64,000 bases of DNA, taken from positions 182,094-246,093 of the forward strand of contig NZ_BBUZ01000024.1 in assembly GCF_001417735.1 (NCBI RefSeq), in the 5' to 3' direction. Position 1 is the first letter of the stretch; every line of letters begins with the position of its first letter. Of this stretch, positions 42,399 through 52,648 are shown piece after piece. The position numbers were made by a program, and so were the translations under genes. Below the pieces are notes generated by a model. The model was given only the letters and a program-made list of their open reading frames with translations, did no database searches and was not told the origin of the DNA. The DNA is from Streptomyces sp. NBRC 110028 (GTDB lineage Bacteria > Actinomycetota > Actinomycetes > Streptomycetales > Streptomycetaceae).

Positions 42399-44414
42399 TC
42401 ATCCCCGCAGCTCCAGCGCGGGCACCCCGGCCTCCGGGAGGCCGAAAACCCGGGCGTACAGGGACAGTTCGGCCTCCAGGGCGCGGACCATGGTGTCGGC
42501 GCGGCGGAAGCCGTGCCCCTCGCCCTCGAAGGTGAGATACGCGTGCGGCACCCCGCGCCCCGCCATCGCCGCCAGGAACCGCTCGCACTGCGCGGGCGGG
42601 CAGATCGTGTCGTCCAGCCCCTGGAGCAGCAGGAACGGCGAGGTGATCCGGTCGGCCCGGTGCAGCGGGGAACGCTCCCGGTAGCGGTCCGGGACCTCGG
42701 CGACCGGGCCGATCAGCGATTCGGCGTACCGGGATTCAAAGTCATGGGTCTCGCCGGTGACCCAGGCGGCGGGGTCGAGGATCGGGTAGATGACCGTGCC
42801 GCACGCGTACAGCCCGGTGGCGGTGAGCGACACCGCCGCCGTCCAGCCGCCCGCGCTGCCCCCGCGGATCGCCAGCCGGGCCCGGTCGGCGACGCCCTCG
42901 TCGGCGAGCGCCGCGGCGACGGCGGCGCAGTCCTCGACGTCGGCCACGCCCCACCGCTCGCGCAGCCGGTCGCGGTAGGCGCGGCCGTAGCCGGTGGACC
43001 CGCCGTAGTTGACCTCGACGACGCCGATGCCGCGCGAGGTGAAGTACGCGATCTGCAGATCGAGGACGAGCGGCGCCCGCCCGGTGGGCCCGCCGTGCGC
43101 CCACACCACATACGGCGGCAGCTCGCCGGGCGGCGCGGTGTGGCCGGGGTTGTGGGGCGGGTAGAGGTGGGCGTGGATCTCGCGGCCGTCCGCGCCGGTG
43201 AAGGTGCGGACCCGCGGCCGCGGGTAGTACGCGGGGTCGACGGGGTCGGTGTGGGCGCTGCCGATGACACGGGCGCGGCCGGTGCGGGTGTCCAGCTCCA
43301 CGACCTCGTGCCCGCTGTACGGGCTCGCGGCGACGCCGACGACCCGGGTGCCGTCCACGGCGAGCGCCGGCTCCCACTCGGTCCACGGCCCGGCGGCATC
43401 GGCCAGCTCACCGGTCTCGGGGTCGAGGATCCCGAGCGTCTGGGCGCCCCGCCCGTGCAGCACGGCGATGAGCCCGCCTTCCAGCGGCGCGAACCAGCGG
43501 TGCCCGAGCTTCCACAACGGCCCCCCGAATTCCTCCCGGCGGGGGCACAGGGTGCTGCTCGCGATGACGTCCCCGCCCACCGGGGCGGGGTCGATCCGCT
43601 TCAGGTTCCACCAGCCGCCGAGGTCCGAGACGAACAGCAAGGAGCCGTCGGCCGCCCACTCGGCCTGCGCCACCGATTCACCGGTGTCTCCCACGAGCGG
43701 CCGCACCCCGGTGAACGGGCCGTCGTCCGCCACCTCGGCGATCATCACCACCGTGCCGTCCCACGGCATCCGCGGATGGTCCCAGGCGATCCACGCGACC
43801 CGGCGGCCGTCCGGTGCGAGCCGGGGGCCGGTGACGAAGTCGTGGCGGGCGTCGGTGAGTTCGCGCAGCCGAGTGCGGTCCTCGGCGGCCGAGCCGTCCA
43901 GCGGTACGGCGGCGATCACGCGCCGCACGTCGGTCGGCCGCTCACCCGTGGACTCCTCCAGGACGCACCACACCTCGCCGCGGTCCTGGTGGAGCCGGAG
44001 GTCCGCCCAGCGCAGGCCCTCGCCCACCTCCGACACCGGGGTCAGCGGGCGCGGCGGGGCGCCCGCCGGGGCGTCCGGCTCGTACGCGTACAACCGCTGG
44101 TCGGCGAAGTGGGCGAACACCACCAGCGGGCCGCCGGCCGGGCGCGGCGCGGCGGCCCAGGGGGTGCCGCCGTACCCCATGACCTTGCTGCGCGCGTTCC
44201 ACGGCGGGGGCAGCACCGGCTCCTCGCTGCCGTCGGCCCGCAGCCGCACCAGCGCGCGGCGGCCGCCCTCGGTGGGGCGGGGCGCGGTCCACCACACCTC
44301 GGGCCCGACCGTGCCCACGTACTCGGGGTGGCCGTCGCGGGAGGCGGCGAGGGCGGCGTCGACCGGGGAGGGCCAGGTCCCGTACGGGGCCGTGGCCATG
44401 ACCTGCTGCACCAC
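42399..44414 (-). CDS. prolyl oligopeptidase-family (S9) peptidase
   Basis: 671 residues. N-terminal beta-propeller-like region (about 1-410, WTAPRPTEGGRRALVRL and repeats with W and D) and a C-terminal alpha/beta hydrolase domain with nucleophile Ser in RGGSAGGWTAA, Asp in QGLDDTICPP and His in FEGEGHGFR. No signal peptide, so cytoplasmic. The GTG at 44414 is chosen for its GGAGGG; ATG 44399 is the alternative. Third gene of the operon M55-M20-S9 (transcribed in that order), four bases downstream of the M20 gene. Confidence 0.92.
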   Translation of the reverse strand: MVQQVMATAPYGTWPSPVDAALAASRDGHPEYVGTVGPEVWWTAPRPTEGGRRALVRLRADGSEEPVLPPPWNARSKVMGYGGTPWAAAPRPAGGPLVVFAHFADQRLYAYEPDAPAGAPPRPLTPVSEVGEGLRWADLRLHQDRGEVWCVLEESTGERPTDVRRVIAAVPLDGSAAEDRTRLRELTDARHDFVTGPRLAPDGRRVAWIAWDHPRMPWDGTVVMIAEVADDGPFTGVRPLVGDTGESVAQAEWAADGSLLFVSDLGGWWNLKRIDPAPVGGDVIASSTLCPRREEFGGPLWKLGHRWFAPLEGGLIAVLHGRGAQTLGILDPETGELADAAGPWTEWEPALAVDGTRVVGVAASPYSGHEVVELDTRTGRARVIGSAHTDPVDPAYYPRPRVRTFTGADGREIHAHLYPPHNPGHTAPPGELPPYVVWAHGGPTGRAPLVLDLQIAYFTSRGIGVVEVNYGGSTGYGRAYRDRLRERWGVADVEDCAAVAAALADEGVADRARLAIRGGSAGGWTAAVSLTATGLYACGTVIYPILDPAAWVTGETHDFESRYAESLIGPVAEVPDRYRERSPLHRADRITSPFLLLQGLDDTICPPAQCERFLAAMAGRGVPHAYLTFEGEGHGFRRADTMVRALEAELSLYARVFGLPEAGVPALELRG

Positions 44415-44418
44415 CGGC

Positions 44419-45774
44419 TCACGCCCTCCGCAGGAAATGGTCGAGCACCCGGACGCCGAAGTGCAGGGCGTCGACCGGCACCCGCTCGTCCACGCCGTGG
44501 TAGAGCGCCTGGTAGTCGAAGCCCTCGGGCAGCCGCAGCGGCGAGAAGCCGTATCCGCGGATGCCGAGCCGGGAGAACTGCTTGGCGTCGGTGCCGCCCG
44601 ACATGCAGTACGGCACGGCGTGGCCGCCCGGGTCGAAGCGCTGGACGGCGGCGCGCATCGCCTCGTACGTGGGCGCCTCGGGCCCGACCGGGGCCTCCAG
44701 CGGGACCTCGCGGTGGTGGAACTCCCAGTCGACGTCCGGGCCGGTGAGCCGGTCGAGGGTCTCCCGGAACTCGTCCTCGCCGCCGGGCAGCATCCGCCCG
44801 TCGACATAGGCGGTGGCGCTGCCGGGGATCACATTGATCTTGTAACCGGCCTCCAGGACCGTCGGGTTGGCGCTGTTGCGCACGGTCGGCTCGATGAGGG
44901 CGGCGGCCGGGCCCAGCTTGGCGAGCAGTTCGTCGACGTCGAAGCCGGGCGCGTCCACATCGGCCGGGATGTCCTGGAGCGCGGCGATCTCGGTGAGCGC
45001 CGCCTTGACGGTGGGCGTCAGCCGGACCGGCCAGCGGTGGTCGCCGATGCGGGCGACGGCGGCGGCCAGCCGGCTGACCGCGTTGGCCCGGTTGACCTTC
45101 GAGCCGTGTCCGGCCCGGCCGTGCGCGGTGAGCTTCAGCCAGGCCGTGCCGCGCTCCCCCGCCGCGATGGGGTAGAGCCGCAGCCCGGGCCCGGCGTGGA
45201 AGGTGAAGGCGCCGGATTCGCTGATGCCCTCGGTGCAGCCCTCGAACAGATCCGGGTGCTGGTCGGCGAGGTAGCCGGAGCCCCAGGCGGCGCTGTCCTC
45301 CTCGTCGGCGGTGAAGGCCAGCACGATGTCCCGGCGGGGCCGCGCCCCGGCCCGCGCCCAGGCCCGGGCGACGGCGAGGACCATCGCGTCCATGTTCTTC
45401 ATGTCGATGGCGCCCCGGCCCCACACCACCCCGTCGCACACCTCACCGGAGAAGGGGTGCACGGTCCAGTCGGCGGGCTCGGCGGGCACCACGTCCAGAT
45501 GGCCGTGGACGAGCAGCGCGGGCGCGGTCGGATCGGTGCCCTCGATCCGGGCGACCACATTGGTGCGCCCCGGCGACCGCTCCAGCAGCGTGGGGTCGAT
45601 GTCCACGTCGCTGAGCATCTCCGCCACGTACTCGGCGGCCGGGCGCTCCGAGCAGTCCCCGCCGCCGCGGTTGGTGGTGTCGATGGCGATCAGCTCGGAG
45701 GTGAACCGCACCACCTCCTCCAGGGCCTGGGCGTCGATCGGGTCGTGCGCCTCCGGGCGGGCCGTGTCAGCCAT
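44419..45774 (-). CDS. M20-family metallopeptidase
   Basis: 451 residues. Metal-site motifs LLVHGHLDVVPA, WGRGAIDMKN and AFTADEEDSAAWG (ligand His, bridging Asp and Glu pair) and a dimerisation domain in the middle (about 200-320). Typical of carboxypeptidase/aminoacylase M20 enzymes that trim small peptides or N-acyl amino acids. The start overlaps the M55 gene's end by eight bases; no signal peptide. Works with the adjoining S9 and M55 enzymes in peptide turnover, inferred from linkage. Confidence 0.93.
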   Translation of the reverse strand: MADTARPEAHDPIDAQALEEVVRFTSELIAIDTTNRGGGDCSERPAAEYVAEMLSDVDIDPTLLERSPGRTNVVARIEGTDPTAPALLVHGHLDVVPAEPADWTVHPFSGEVCDGVVWGRGAIDMKNMDAMVLAVARAWARAGARPRRDIVLAFTADEEDSAAWGSGYLADQHPDLFEGCTEGISESGAFTFHAGPGLRLYPIAAGERGTAWLKLTAHGRAGHGSKVNRANAVSRLAAAVARIGDHRWPVRLTPTVKAALTEIAALQDIPADVDAPGFDVDELLAKLGPAAALIEPTVRNSANPTVLEAGYKINVIPGSATAYVDGRMLPGGEDEFRETLDRLTGPDVDWEFHHREVPLEAPVGPEAPTYEAMRAAVQRFDPGGHAVPYCMSGGTDAKQFSRLGIRGYGFSPLRLPEGFDYQALYHGVDERVPVDALHFGVRVLDHFLRRA

Positions 45775-46600
45775 ATTGCTCCTCCACCGCGGCCGATACG
45801 ACCGTCGTGACCGCCTTGAAGCAGCGGATCCCCTCGTACATGGTCGGTGAGGTGTAGGCGACGCGCCGCTCGCCGCTGCGCTCCACGCCCGGTACGACGC
45901 TCGCCGCCCCCACCAGATGCTCGGCGTCGAATTCCAGCTCGATCGTGAACGGCCCCCGCTGCGGGGGTTCGTGGCGCACCGCCAGCACCGTGGCCTCCCG
46001 CGCCGCCCGGCGGATGTCCGCGGCGGTGCGGGCGGGGGTGCGGCACACCGCCGCATAGCGCGAGACGTAGTCCTTGACGGCGACACACCGGGCGTCCGGC
46101 GCATAGCCCTTGGCGTCCTCGCAGGTCTTGTCGTCGCCGGTGACCAGCACCACCGGTACGCCGTATTCGGCGGCCACGAGCGCGTTGAGCAGGCCCTCAC
46201 TGGCCCGGGCGCCGTTCGCCCAGACGCCGGTCACGGAGTTGGGGAGGTAGGTGTGGGCGAGCACGCCCTCGGTGCCCGCGCCGGTGTGATAGCCGATGAA
46301 CGCCACCCCGTCCACATCGCCGTGCTGCACCCCCTCGACCATGCTGAGCGTCTTGTGCCGCCCGGTGATCATCTGCGCCCGCTGGTCCAGCTTCTCCAGC
46401 AGCAGATTGCGCATGGACGAGTGCGCCTCGTTGATGAGGACCTCATCGGCGCCGCCGTCGAAGAACCCCTGCACCGCCGCGTTCACATCGGAGGTGAACG
46501 GATGCCGGAAGCGCTCCCACTGCGGGCTGCCGGGCAGGACATCACCCGGCCAGGTCACACCGGTGGCACCCTCCATGTCGGCGCTGATGAGGATCTTCAT
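45767..46600 (-). CDS. M55-family metallopeptidase (D-aminopeptidase, DppA-like)
   Basis: 277 residues. N-terminal SADMEG, then a metal His in AFIGYHTGAG, with LVTGDDKTCEDA later, matching the DppA zinc D-aminopeptidase fold (decameric in B. subtilis). DppA cleaves D-Ala-D-Ala peptides, so peptidoglycan or D-peptide scavenging is plausible. First gene of the three-peptidase operon. No clear ribosome site is visible before the ATG at 46600. Confidence 0.9.
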   Translation of the reverse strand: MKILISADMEGATGVTWPGDVLPGSPQWERFRHPFTSDVNAAVQGFFDGGADEVLINEAHSSMRNLLLEKLDQRAQMITGRHKTLSMVEGVQHGDVDGVAFIGYHTGAGTEGVLAHTYLPNSVTGVWANGARASEGLLNALVAAEYGVPVVLVTGDDKTCEDAKGYAPDARCVAVKDYVSRYAAVCRTPARTAADIRRAAREATVLAVRHEPPQRGPFTIELEFDAEHLVGAASVVPGVERSGERRVAYTSPTMYEGIRCFKAVTTVVSAAVEEQYG

Positions 46601-46655
46601 GGTTCGTTACGTTACGCGCTGCGCGGGGGCCGAACCACCCCTGTGGATAACCCCC

Positions 46656-47384
46656 CTAGCCCGCCGCGGCACCGGCCACCACGAACCACCGGGCGGGCAG
46701 CTCCACCCGTGAACCGTCGGCCCATTGCTCCGTCTGGGCCAGGGCCGTGGGGCCCTCGGCCAGGATCCGCAGACCCGCCTGCGCCAGCAGGTCCGGCACC
46801 TCGGCGTTCCCCGCGTCGGCCGGTTTGAGGCCGTGGTCGAAGACGCGGCGGAGCTTCCGCGGCGGGCCGCCGGGGCTCTCGGCCAGCCGGGCCAGCGTCG
46901 CCTTGGACTCCTCCGTCAGCTCCGTGACGAAGCCCCGGCCACGGCGGCCGATCAGGGCGGCCACCGCCTCGGCGACGAGGCGGCGGTCGGGGGCGTCACT
47001 CTGGTGGATGACGGCGCGCATATAGACGTTGACGTCACCGAGGTCCTCGCGCAGCGCACGCACGGCCGCCGGGTCGGTCAGGCTCAGCTGCCGGAACTCG
47101 GCGGTCCCGGCCGGATCGGCGCGCCGCGCGTGCGCGACCGCCGCCTGGGACAGGTCGACGCCCAGGGCGCGGCCGCAACGGGTGGCCAGATAGCGGGTCT
47201 GGGTGCCGTTGCCGCAGCCCAGGTCGACGATGGGGAGGGAGAGGTCGGCGTGCGGGGCCAAGCGGTCGACGTCCCGGGCGGCGCTCAGCGCCGGGTCGGC
47301 GTCCCAGATGGCCTCGCCGGGGGCGTCCGAGGTGCCCCGCCAAAAGCTCTCCCAGTTCCTCCGGTAGCTCTCCGACACGCTCAT
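46656..47384 (-). CDS. class I SAM-dependent methyltransferase
   Basis: 242 residues. Motif I LPIVDLGCGNGTQTRYLA, motif post-I ALGVDLSQAAVAHARR, and a later LLAQAGLRILAEG. The start at 47384 is preferred because GGGGAG lies five bases upstream; GTG 47408 is less likely. Substrate unknown. Between it and the peptidase operon is a short gap containing a lone DnaA-box-like sequence (46642-46650). Confidence 0.85.
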   Translation of the reverse strand: MSVSESYRRNWESFWRGTSDAPGEAIWDADPALSAARDVDRLAPHADLSLPIVDLGCGNGTQTRYLATRCGRALGVDLSQAAVAHARRADPAGTAEFRQLSLTDPAAVRALREDLGDVNVYMRAVIHQSDAPDRRLVAEAVAALIGRRGRGFVTELTEESKATLARLAESPGGPPRKLRRVFDHGLKPADAGNAEVPDLLAQAGLRILAEGPTALAQTEQWADGSRVELPARWFVVAGAAAG

Positions 47385-47435
47385 CGCCACTCCCCAGTCC
47401 GTCGTCACGTCCGTACGTGCCTACCCCGGTGCGGG

Positions 47436-49904
47436 TCAGGTGTGACGTGCGGGACCGGTCAGTGTCTGCTCGAACCAGACGGTCTTGCCCTGCCGCGTCC
47501 GGCTCGTCCCCCACTCCCTGGCCAGCTCGCTGATCACGCGCAGCCCGCGCCCGTACTCGTCGTCCGGGCGGGCGTCCAGCAGGGCGGGCAGTTCGTGGTC
47601 GTCGTCCGCGACCTCGCACAGCAGCGCCTCGGTGCGGACCAGGCGCAGCACCACATGGTGGGTGTGGGCGTGCCGCACCGCGTTGGTCACGGCCTCGCTG
47701 ACGAGCAGTTCGGCGGTCTCCACGGCGTGCGGCAGGCCCCAGCGCAACAGCTGCTCACGGACCAGGCCGCGGGCCCGGCCCACCTCGGCCGGGTCGAGGG
47801 CCAGCCGCCACTGGGCGACGTCGTCAGGGGGGATGCCGCCCAGCCGGGCCATCAGCAGCGCCACATCGTCCTTGCGGCCGCCGCGTTGACCCAGCGCCCG
47901 GATGACGGTGTCGCACGCGTCGTCCATCGACGCCGCCGGGTGGGCGGCGGATTCGCACAGCGCGGCGAGCCCGGCGCCGATGTCCTGACCGCGCACCTCG
48001 ACCAGGCCGTCCGTGCACAGGATGAGGCGGTCGCCGGGCGCGACCCGCACGGTGGCCGTCTCGAAGGGCACCCCGCCCACGCCGATCGGCGCGCCCGTCG
48101 GCAGGTCCAGCAGCGCGCTGCGGCCGTCCTGGGCGCGCACCAGCACCGGCGGGATGTGGCCCGCGTTGGCCAGCAGCAACTCGGAGCGGATCGGGTCGTA
48201 GACCGCGTACAGACAGGTGGCCAGATAGTGCTCGCCGAGCCGCTGCGCCAGGTCGTCCAGGTGGCGCAGCAGCTGCGCGGGCGGCAGGTCGAGGGCGGCC
48301 ATGGTCTGGACGGCGGTGCGTAGCTGGCCCATCATCGCGGCCGAGGTCAGCCCGTGCCCCATCACATCGCCGACGACCAGCGCGGTGCGCGAGCCGGACA
48401 GCTTGATGGCGTCGAACCAGTCCCCGCCGACCCGCCCGAGCCGGGTGCCGGGCAGATAGCGGGTGGCGGTGTCACAGCCCGCCATGCGCGGCGTCACCTG
48501 GGGCAGCATGCTGTCCTGCAGCGTCTCGGCCACGTTCTCCTGGTACGTGTACATGCGGGCGTTGTCGAGCACGAGCCCGGCGCGGGCGGCGAGTTCGGCG
48601 CCGGTCGTGCGGTCCATGTCGCCGAACACCTCACGGCCCGCGCGGCGCAGCAGCACCATGAAGCCGAGCACCACGTCGCGCGCCTTGAGCGGCACGATGA
48701 GGATCGACCGGCCGTTGATCAGCGGGCGCAGGTCGCGCTTCTCGAACTGCCCGGCGATCCGGTCGCCCAGCTCGTCGCTGATGTACGGGATGAGCACGGG
48801 CTCACCGGTGACCATGCACTGGAAGAACGGGGTGTGCTCGGGGAACGCGATGCTCTCCCCGACCGGCACCGTGTCGTCCCAGCGCCCCGGCTCGTCGTTG
48901 TGCGCGACCCAGACGCGGTGCCAGACGGTGGTGATGTCGGGCGGGCCGTCGGGGAAGCCCTCGCCCGCGAGGACCTGGGCGCGCAGATGCGTACCGGCGA
49001 AGTCGGCGAAGCGGGGGACGGCGGCGCTGGTCACCTCGCGGATGGTGCGGGCCAGGTCGAGGGAGCTGCCGATGCGGCCGCTGACCTCGTTCAGGAACTC
49101 CAGGCGCTCGCGGACGGCGGCGTGTTCGAGGTCCTCCTCGAGGTCCGCGAGGTCGTCCTCCAGGTCTTCGAGCGGCGCCGGCCCGGGCGGCGGCTGCTCG
49201 GCCGCGCGGCGCCGGACCGCCCGGCGGGCCTGGCGCTCGCGGTAGCGGGGCATGCCCCAGTCCGGGGTCACCGGGACCCGCTCGTGGTGGCTGATCTCCA
49301 GCACGGGGTAGCCGAGATCGAGGATCTGGGCGACGATCCGGCCGCCGGTGGCCGGGCCCATGTTCGGCAGGATGTCCGGCAGCCGGTCCGCGAGCAGCTC
49401 GGCGCCGGGGAACTCGGTGTGCAGCGCGAAACCCGGCGCGTACCGCTCGTCCGGGGCGGCCCCGGTGAGCGCCGTGGCGTCCGCCGCCAGCACCAGCAGC
49501 CGCTCGGGGCCCGGCCCCGCGAGGGGGTACGCCCACCACAGGACGTCGACCTGGGCGGCGTCGGCCGCGAGGGTCATCCGGGCGCGGCCCGCGGTGGGGT
49601 AGGTGCGCGGGCCGTCGAGGGTGTCGTCCTGCTCCGCCCGGTGGGTCTCGTACGCCTCGTCCGGCAGGTCCGCGCCGCGCAGGGCGCCCGAGACCGGCAT
49701 GAGATCGACGGCGGGGGCGCCGATGGCCTGTTCACGGGTGTGTGCGAAGAGCTTGCGGGCGCCGGAACTCCAGTGCGTGACCAGCCCGTCGGCGTCGACG
49801 ACGACCACCGCGAGCGGGATCCGGCCGGACACCTCCGTGCGCCGCGCCGGAACTCTGGGCGCCCCGTCCTGCCCGCCGTCGCCGCGCGACGTGCCCTGCT
49901 CCAT
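47436..49904 (-). CDS. PAS-GAF-PP2C(SpoIIE)-HATPase regulatory phosphatase
   Basis: 822 residues. In order: PAS (about 28-140), a variable region, a coiled coil rich in Asp/Glu and Leu (about 245-280), a GAF domain (about 290-450, IREVTSAAVPRFADFAG ...), a SpoIIE-type PP2C phosphatase (about 470-690, RVGGDWFDAIKL, VVGDVMGHGLTSA, CTDGLVEVRG), and a C-terminal HATPase/RsbW-type domain (about 700-815, ELLVSEAVTNAVRHA, GRGLRVISELAREWG). Such proteins act in partner switching that frees SigB-type sigma factors; one such sigma is encoded at 27163-28044, the link being inference. ATG 49904 follows AAGGAG. Confidence 0.92.
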   Translation of the reverse strand: MEQGTSRGDGGQDGAPRVPARRTEVSGRIPLAVVVVDADGLVTHWSSGARKLFAHTREQAIGAPAVDLMPVSGALRGADLPDEAYETHRAEQDDTLDGPRTYPTAGRARMTLAADAAQVDVLWWAYPLAGPGPERLLVLAADATALTGAAPDERYAPGFALHTEFPGAELLADRLPDILPNMGPATGGRIVAQILDLGYPVLEISHHERVPVTPDWGMPRYRERQARRAVRRRAAEQPPPGPAPLEDLEDDLADLEEDLEHAAVRERLEFLNEVSGRIGSSLDLARTIREVTSAAVPRFADFAGTHLRAQVLAGEGFPDGPPDITTVWHRVWVAHNDEPGRWDDTVPVGESIAFPEHTPFFQCMVTGEPVLIPYISDELGDRIAGQFEKRDLRPLINGRSILIVPLKARDVVLGFMVLLRRAGREVFGDMDRTTGAELAARAGLVLDNARMYTYQENVAETLQDSMLPQVTPRMAGCDTATRYLPGTRLGRVGGDWFDAIKLSGSRTALVVGDVMGHGLTSAAMMGQLRTAVQTMAALDLPPAQLLRHLDDLAQRLGEHYLATCLYAVYDPIRSELLLANAGHIPPVLVRAQDGRSALLDLPTGAPIGVGGVPFETATVRVAPGDRLILCTDGLVEVRGQDIGAGLAALCESAAHPAASMDDACDTVIRALGQRGGRKDDVALLMARLGGIPPDDVAQWRLALDPAEVGRARGLVREQLLRWGLPHAVETAELLVSEAVTNAVRHAHTHHVVLRLVRTEALLCEVADDDHELPALLDARPDDEYGRGLRVISELAREWGTSRTRQGKTVWFEQTLTGPARHT

Positions 49905-50080
49905 AGGCGGAAGACTCCTTCGCACGCAAGATCTGCGACACCGTCTTCCACGGTACGGCGGGGGTGGGCCACGGCGCGGGCCAATACCCGAATAGGTGTC
50001 ATCCGGGCCGATCCGTAACGGACATGCCGCCGCCCCGGTCCCCGGCGGAAGGCGGGGGCCGGGGCGGGGCGTTTCGGTGG

Positions 50081-52648
50081 TCAGTCCTCGTGGCCCAGGT
50101 GCAGATCGCGTTCCGTACGGCCGCCGCCCGCCACCTGGAGCACCGTCGCCACCGGGGGGTAGCCCGCGGCGATGACCGTGTACTCCCCCGCCGACAGGTC
50201 GATGAAGCGGAAGGCCCCGTCCGCGCCGGTGGTCGCGGTGTCGACCACGTTTCCGGCCGCGTCCAGCAGCGTGACCCGGGCGTCCTCGACGAGGCGGCCG
50301 CCACCGGCCCGGACGACGCCGCGCAGCACCGCGCCACCGGCCAGTTCGATGTCCTGGCGGGTCTCGCGGTCGGCCTGCACGGTGACGGGGAGCGCGGCGG
50401 GGCGGAAGGCGGGCGCGCTGGAGGCCAGGGTGTACTCCCCGGCGACCAGCTCCGTCATCACATAGCCCCCTTCGCGTCCGCTGCGCGTGGAGGCGACCAC
50501 CTCGCCGCGCACGTCGGTGAGGGTGACCGTCGCGTCCCGTACGGGCGTGCCGTCGGCCGTGAGGACGGACCCGGCGAGGCGGCCCGCGCCGCCCAGGACG
50601 ACGTCCAGCTCGACCGGCCGGTCGCCGACCGTGACGCTGACCGCCCGCGGCTGGTGGCCGCCGGCCGCCGCGATCAGGACGTACGCCCCGGTGCCGGGCG
50701 TGCTCAGCGCGTACCGCCCGTCCTCGCCGGTGGCGCCGCGCCCGATCTGGCGGCCGCTGACGTCGATGAGGGTGAGCGCGGCCCGCGGGACCGAGGTGCC
50801 GTCGTGGTGCTGGACGGTGCCGCAGACCGGGATGCCCGCGACGGGCGGCGGCGAGGCGGCGTGCCGGGGCACCGAACGCGCCGCCGGTACGACGGGGTCC
50901 GGCTGGACGCCGGGGTCTGGCTGGACGGCGTAGTCGGTGTGGGACACCAGAGGTTTCTCCTTCAGCAGGAAGGCGAGCAGGAAGCCCAGGACGAGCACCG
51001 GCACGAGGTAGAGGAAGATCCGCGGTATGGCGTCGGCGTACGCCGTGATGTAGCCGTCGCGCAGGGCACGCGGCATCGCGTGGACGATCTGCGGGGTGAC
51101 GGAGTCGGGGTCGGGCAGCTCCGGCCCGCCCCCGACCGCCCGGCCGCCCGTGCCCTTGGGGAACTCCTCCGCGAGGCGGTCGGCGAGCCGATGGGCGAAG
51201 AGGGTGCCGAAGATGGCCGCCCCGACGCTGCCGCCGATCTGCCGGAAGTAGTTGTTGGCGCTGGTGGCCGAGCCGAGGTCGGCGGGCGACACGGAGTTCT
51301 GCACGGAGAGGATCAGCACCGGCAGCACCAGCCCGATGCCGAACCCGAGGACGCCCATCCAGAGGCTGTAGTCCTGGCGTGAGGTGTTCTCCTCCAGCCG
51401 GGACAGCAGCCACATGCCGCCGATCGAGATGAGGCCGCCGAGGATCGGGAAGACCTTGTAGCGGCCGGTGGCGCTGATCAACTGGCCGGAGATGATCGAA
51501 GCCAGCACCATGCCGCCCATCATCGGCACCATCAGCAGCCCCGACTCGGTGGCGGAGACGCCGTCGACCATCTGCAGGAACGTCGGCAGATAGCTGGCGG
51601 CGCCGAACAGCGCGACGCCGATGACCGCGCCGATGAGCCCGGAGACGCAGAAGACCGAATCGCGGAACATCCGCATCGGCATGAGCGGTTCGGGCACGAC
51701 GCACTCGACGACCACGAAGAGGATCGCGGAGCCCGCCGCGCCCAGGGCGAGCCCGAGGATGACGCGCGAGTGCCAGCCGTACTCGGTGCCGCCCCAACTC
51801 GTCAGCAGCACCGCGCACGTGGAGAACATGGTGAGGAACAGGGCGCCCAGGTAGTCGAAGCGCGGCCGCCGCAGCGGTTCGGGCACCTTGAGGACGGCCG
51901 CCACGACGGCGAGCGTGACCAGGCCGAAGGGCACGTTGACGTAGAAGCACCAGCGCCATGAGGCGTGGTCGGTGAAGAAGCCGCCGATCAGCGGCCCGGC
52001 CACCGACGCGAGGCCGAACGCGGCCCCGATGAGCCCCATGTAGCGGCCGCGCTCCCGCGGCGGCACGATGTCCGCGATGATCGCCTGCACGCCGATCATC
52101 AGCCCACCGGCGCCCACGCCCTGCACGGCCCGGAAGACGATCAGCTCGTCCATGGTGCGCGACCATCCGGCGAGCGCGGAGCCCGCGACGAAGACGACGA
52201 TCGCGAAGACGAAGACGCTCTTGCGGCCGAGGAGATCGCCGAGCTTGCCGTAGACCGGCAGCACGATGGTGACGGCCAGGAGGTAGGAGGTGACGGTCCA
52301 GGACATCTTGTCCAGGCCGTGCAGCTCGCCGACGACCTCGGGGAGGGCGGTGGCGACGATCGTCTGGTCGAGGGCGGCCAGCAGCAGGGCGAGCATCAGC
52401 CCGAGGAAGACCGTCCGCACCCGGGCCGGGCTGAGCCCGGCCCCGCCGGGGGCGACGTCGGTGTGCGGTCCCGCCGCCCCTGTGGTGGTGCCGGTGCCGG
52501 GTCTGTCGCCGTCGCCGGGTCCGTCACCGGGCCCGGACTCGGTCCCGGGCCCGGAGCCGGGCCCGGAGCCGGTTCCGCCGGAGGCGCGGGCGGGTGCGCC
52601 TGCCGGCCGGTGGCCCTTCGCGAAGGTGGTCTCGGTGATCCCGCCCAC
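50081..52648 (-). CDS. DHA2-type MFS exporter fused to three Cna-B/carboxypeptidase-regulatory-like repeats
   Basis: 855 residues. N-terminal Gly/Pro/Ser-rich tail (about 1-68), then a 14-helix DHA2 (EmrB/QacA) transporter (about 72-580; motif [39 protein letters not shown]). The last 250 residues are three beta-sandwich repeats of about 84 residues (near 605, 688 and 772), each with VxLxDxxG ... G-E-YxL spacing. Such repeats normally face outside the cell, yet after 14 helices they should be cytoplasmic, which is odd. GTG 52648 follows GGGGAG by six. Likely a drug or metabolite exporter; no regulator adjoins. Confidence 0.9.
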   Translation of the reverse strand: MGGITETTFAKGHRPAGAPARASGGTGSGPGSGPGTESGPGDGPGDGDRPGTGTTTGAAGPHTDVAPGGAGLSPARVRTVFLGLMLALLLAALDQTIVATALPEVVGELHGLDKMSWTVTSYLLAVTIVLPVYGKLGDLLGRKSVFVFAIVVFVAGSALAGWSRTMDELIVFRAVQGVGAGGLMIGVQAIIADIVPPRERGRYMGLIGAAFGLASVAGPLIGGFFTDHASWRWCFYVNVPFGLVTLAVVAAVLKVPEPLRRPRFDYLGALFLTMFSTCAVLLTSWGGTEYGWHSRVILGLALGAAGSAILFVVVECVVPEPLMPMRMFRDSVFCVSGLIGAVIGVALFGAASYLPTFLQMVDGVSATESGLLMVPMMGGMVLASIISGQLISATGRYKVFPILGGLISIGGMWLLSRLEENTSRQDYSLWMGVLGFGIGLVLPVLILSVQNSVSPADLGSATSANNYFRQIGGSVGAAIFGTLFAHRLADRLAEEFPKGTGGRAVGGGPELPDPDSVTPQIVHAMPRALRDGYITAYADAIPRIFLYLVPVLVLGFLLAFLLKEKPLVSHTDYAVQPDPGVQPDPVVPAARSVPRHAASPPPVAGIPVCGTVQHHDGTSVPRAALTLIDVSGRQIGRGATGEDGRYALSTPGTGAYVLIAAAGGHQPRAVSVTVGDRPVELDVVLGGAGRLAGSVLTADGTPVRDATVTLTDVRGEVVASTRSGREGGYVMTELVAGEYTLASSAPAFRPAALPVTVQADRETRQDIELAGGAVLRGVVRAGGGRLVEDARVTLLDAAGNVVDTATTGADGAFRFIDLSAGEYTVIAAGYPPVATVLQVAGGGRTERDLHLGHED

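Noticed and set aside
46642..46650. Perfect DnaA-box-like TTATCCACA on the minus strand as part of an origin
   Set aside because: Only one copy is seen, and no dnaA, dnaN or clustered boxes lie near; likely chance.
47436..52166. Single 1576-codon minus-strand frame
   Set aside because: The frame runs through two unrelated proteins. The phosphatase clearly starts at 49904 with its own ribosome site, and the exporter (50081-52648) reads in another frame over the rest.
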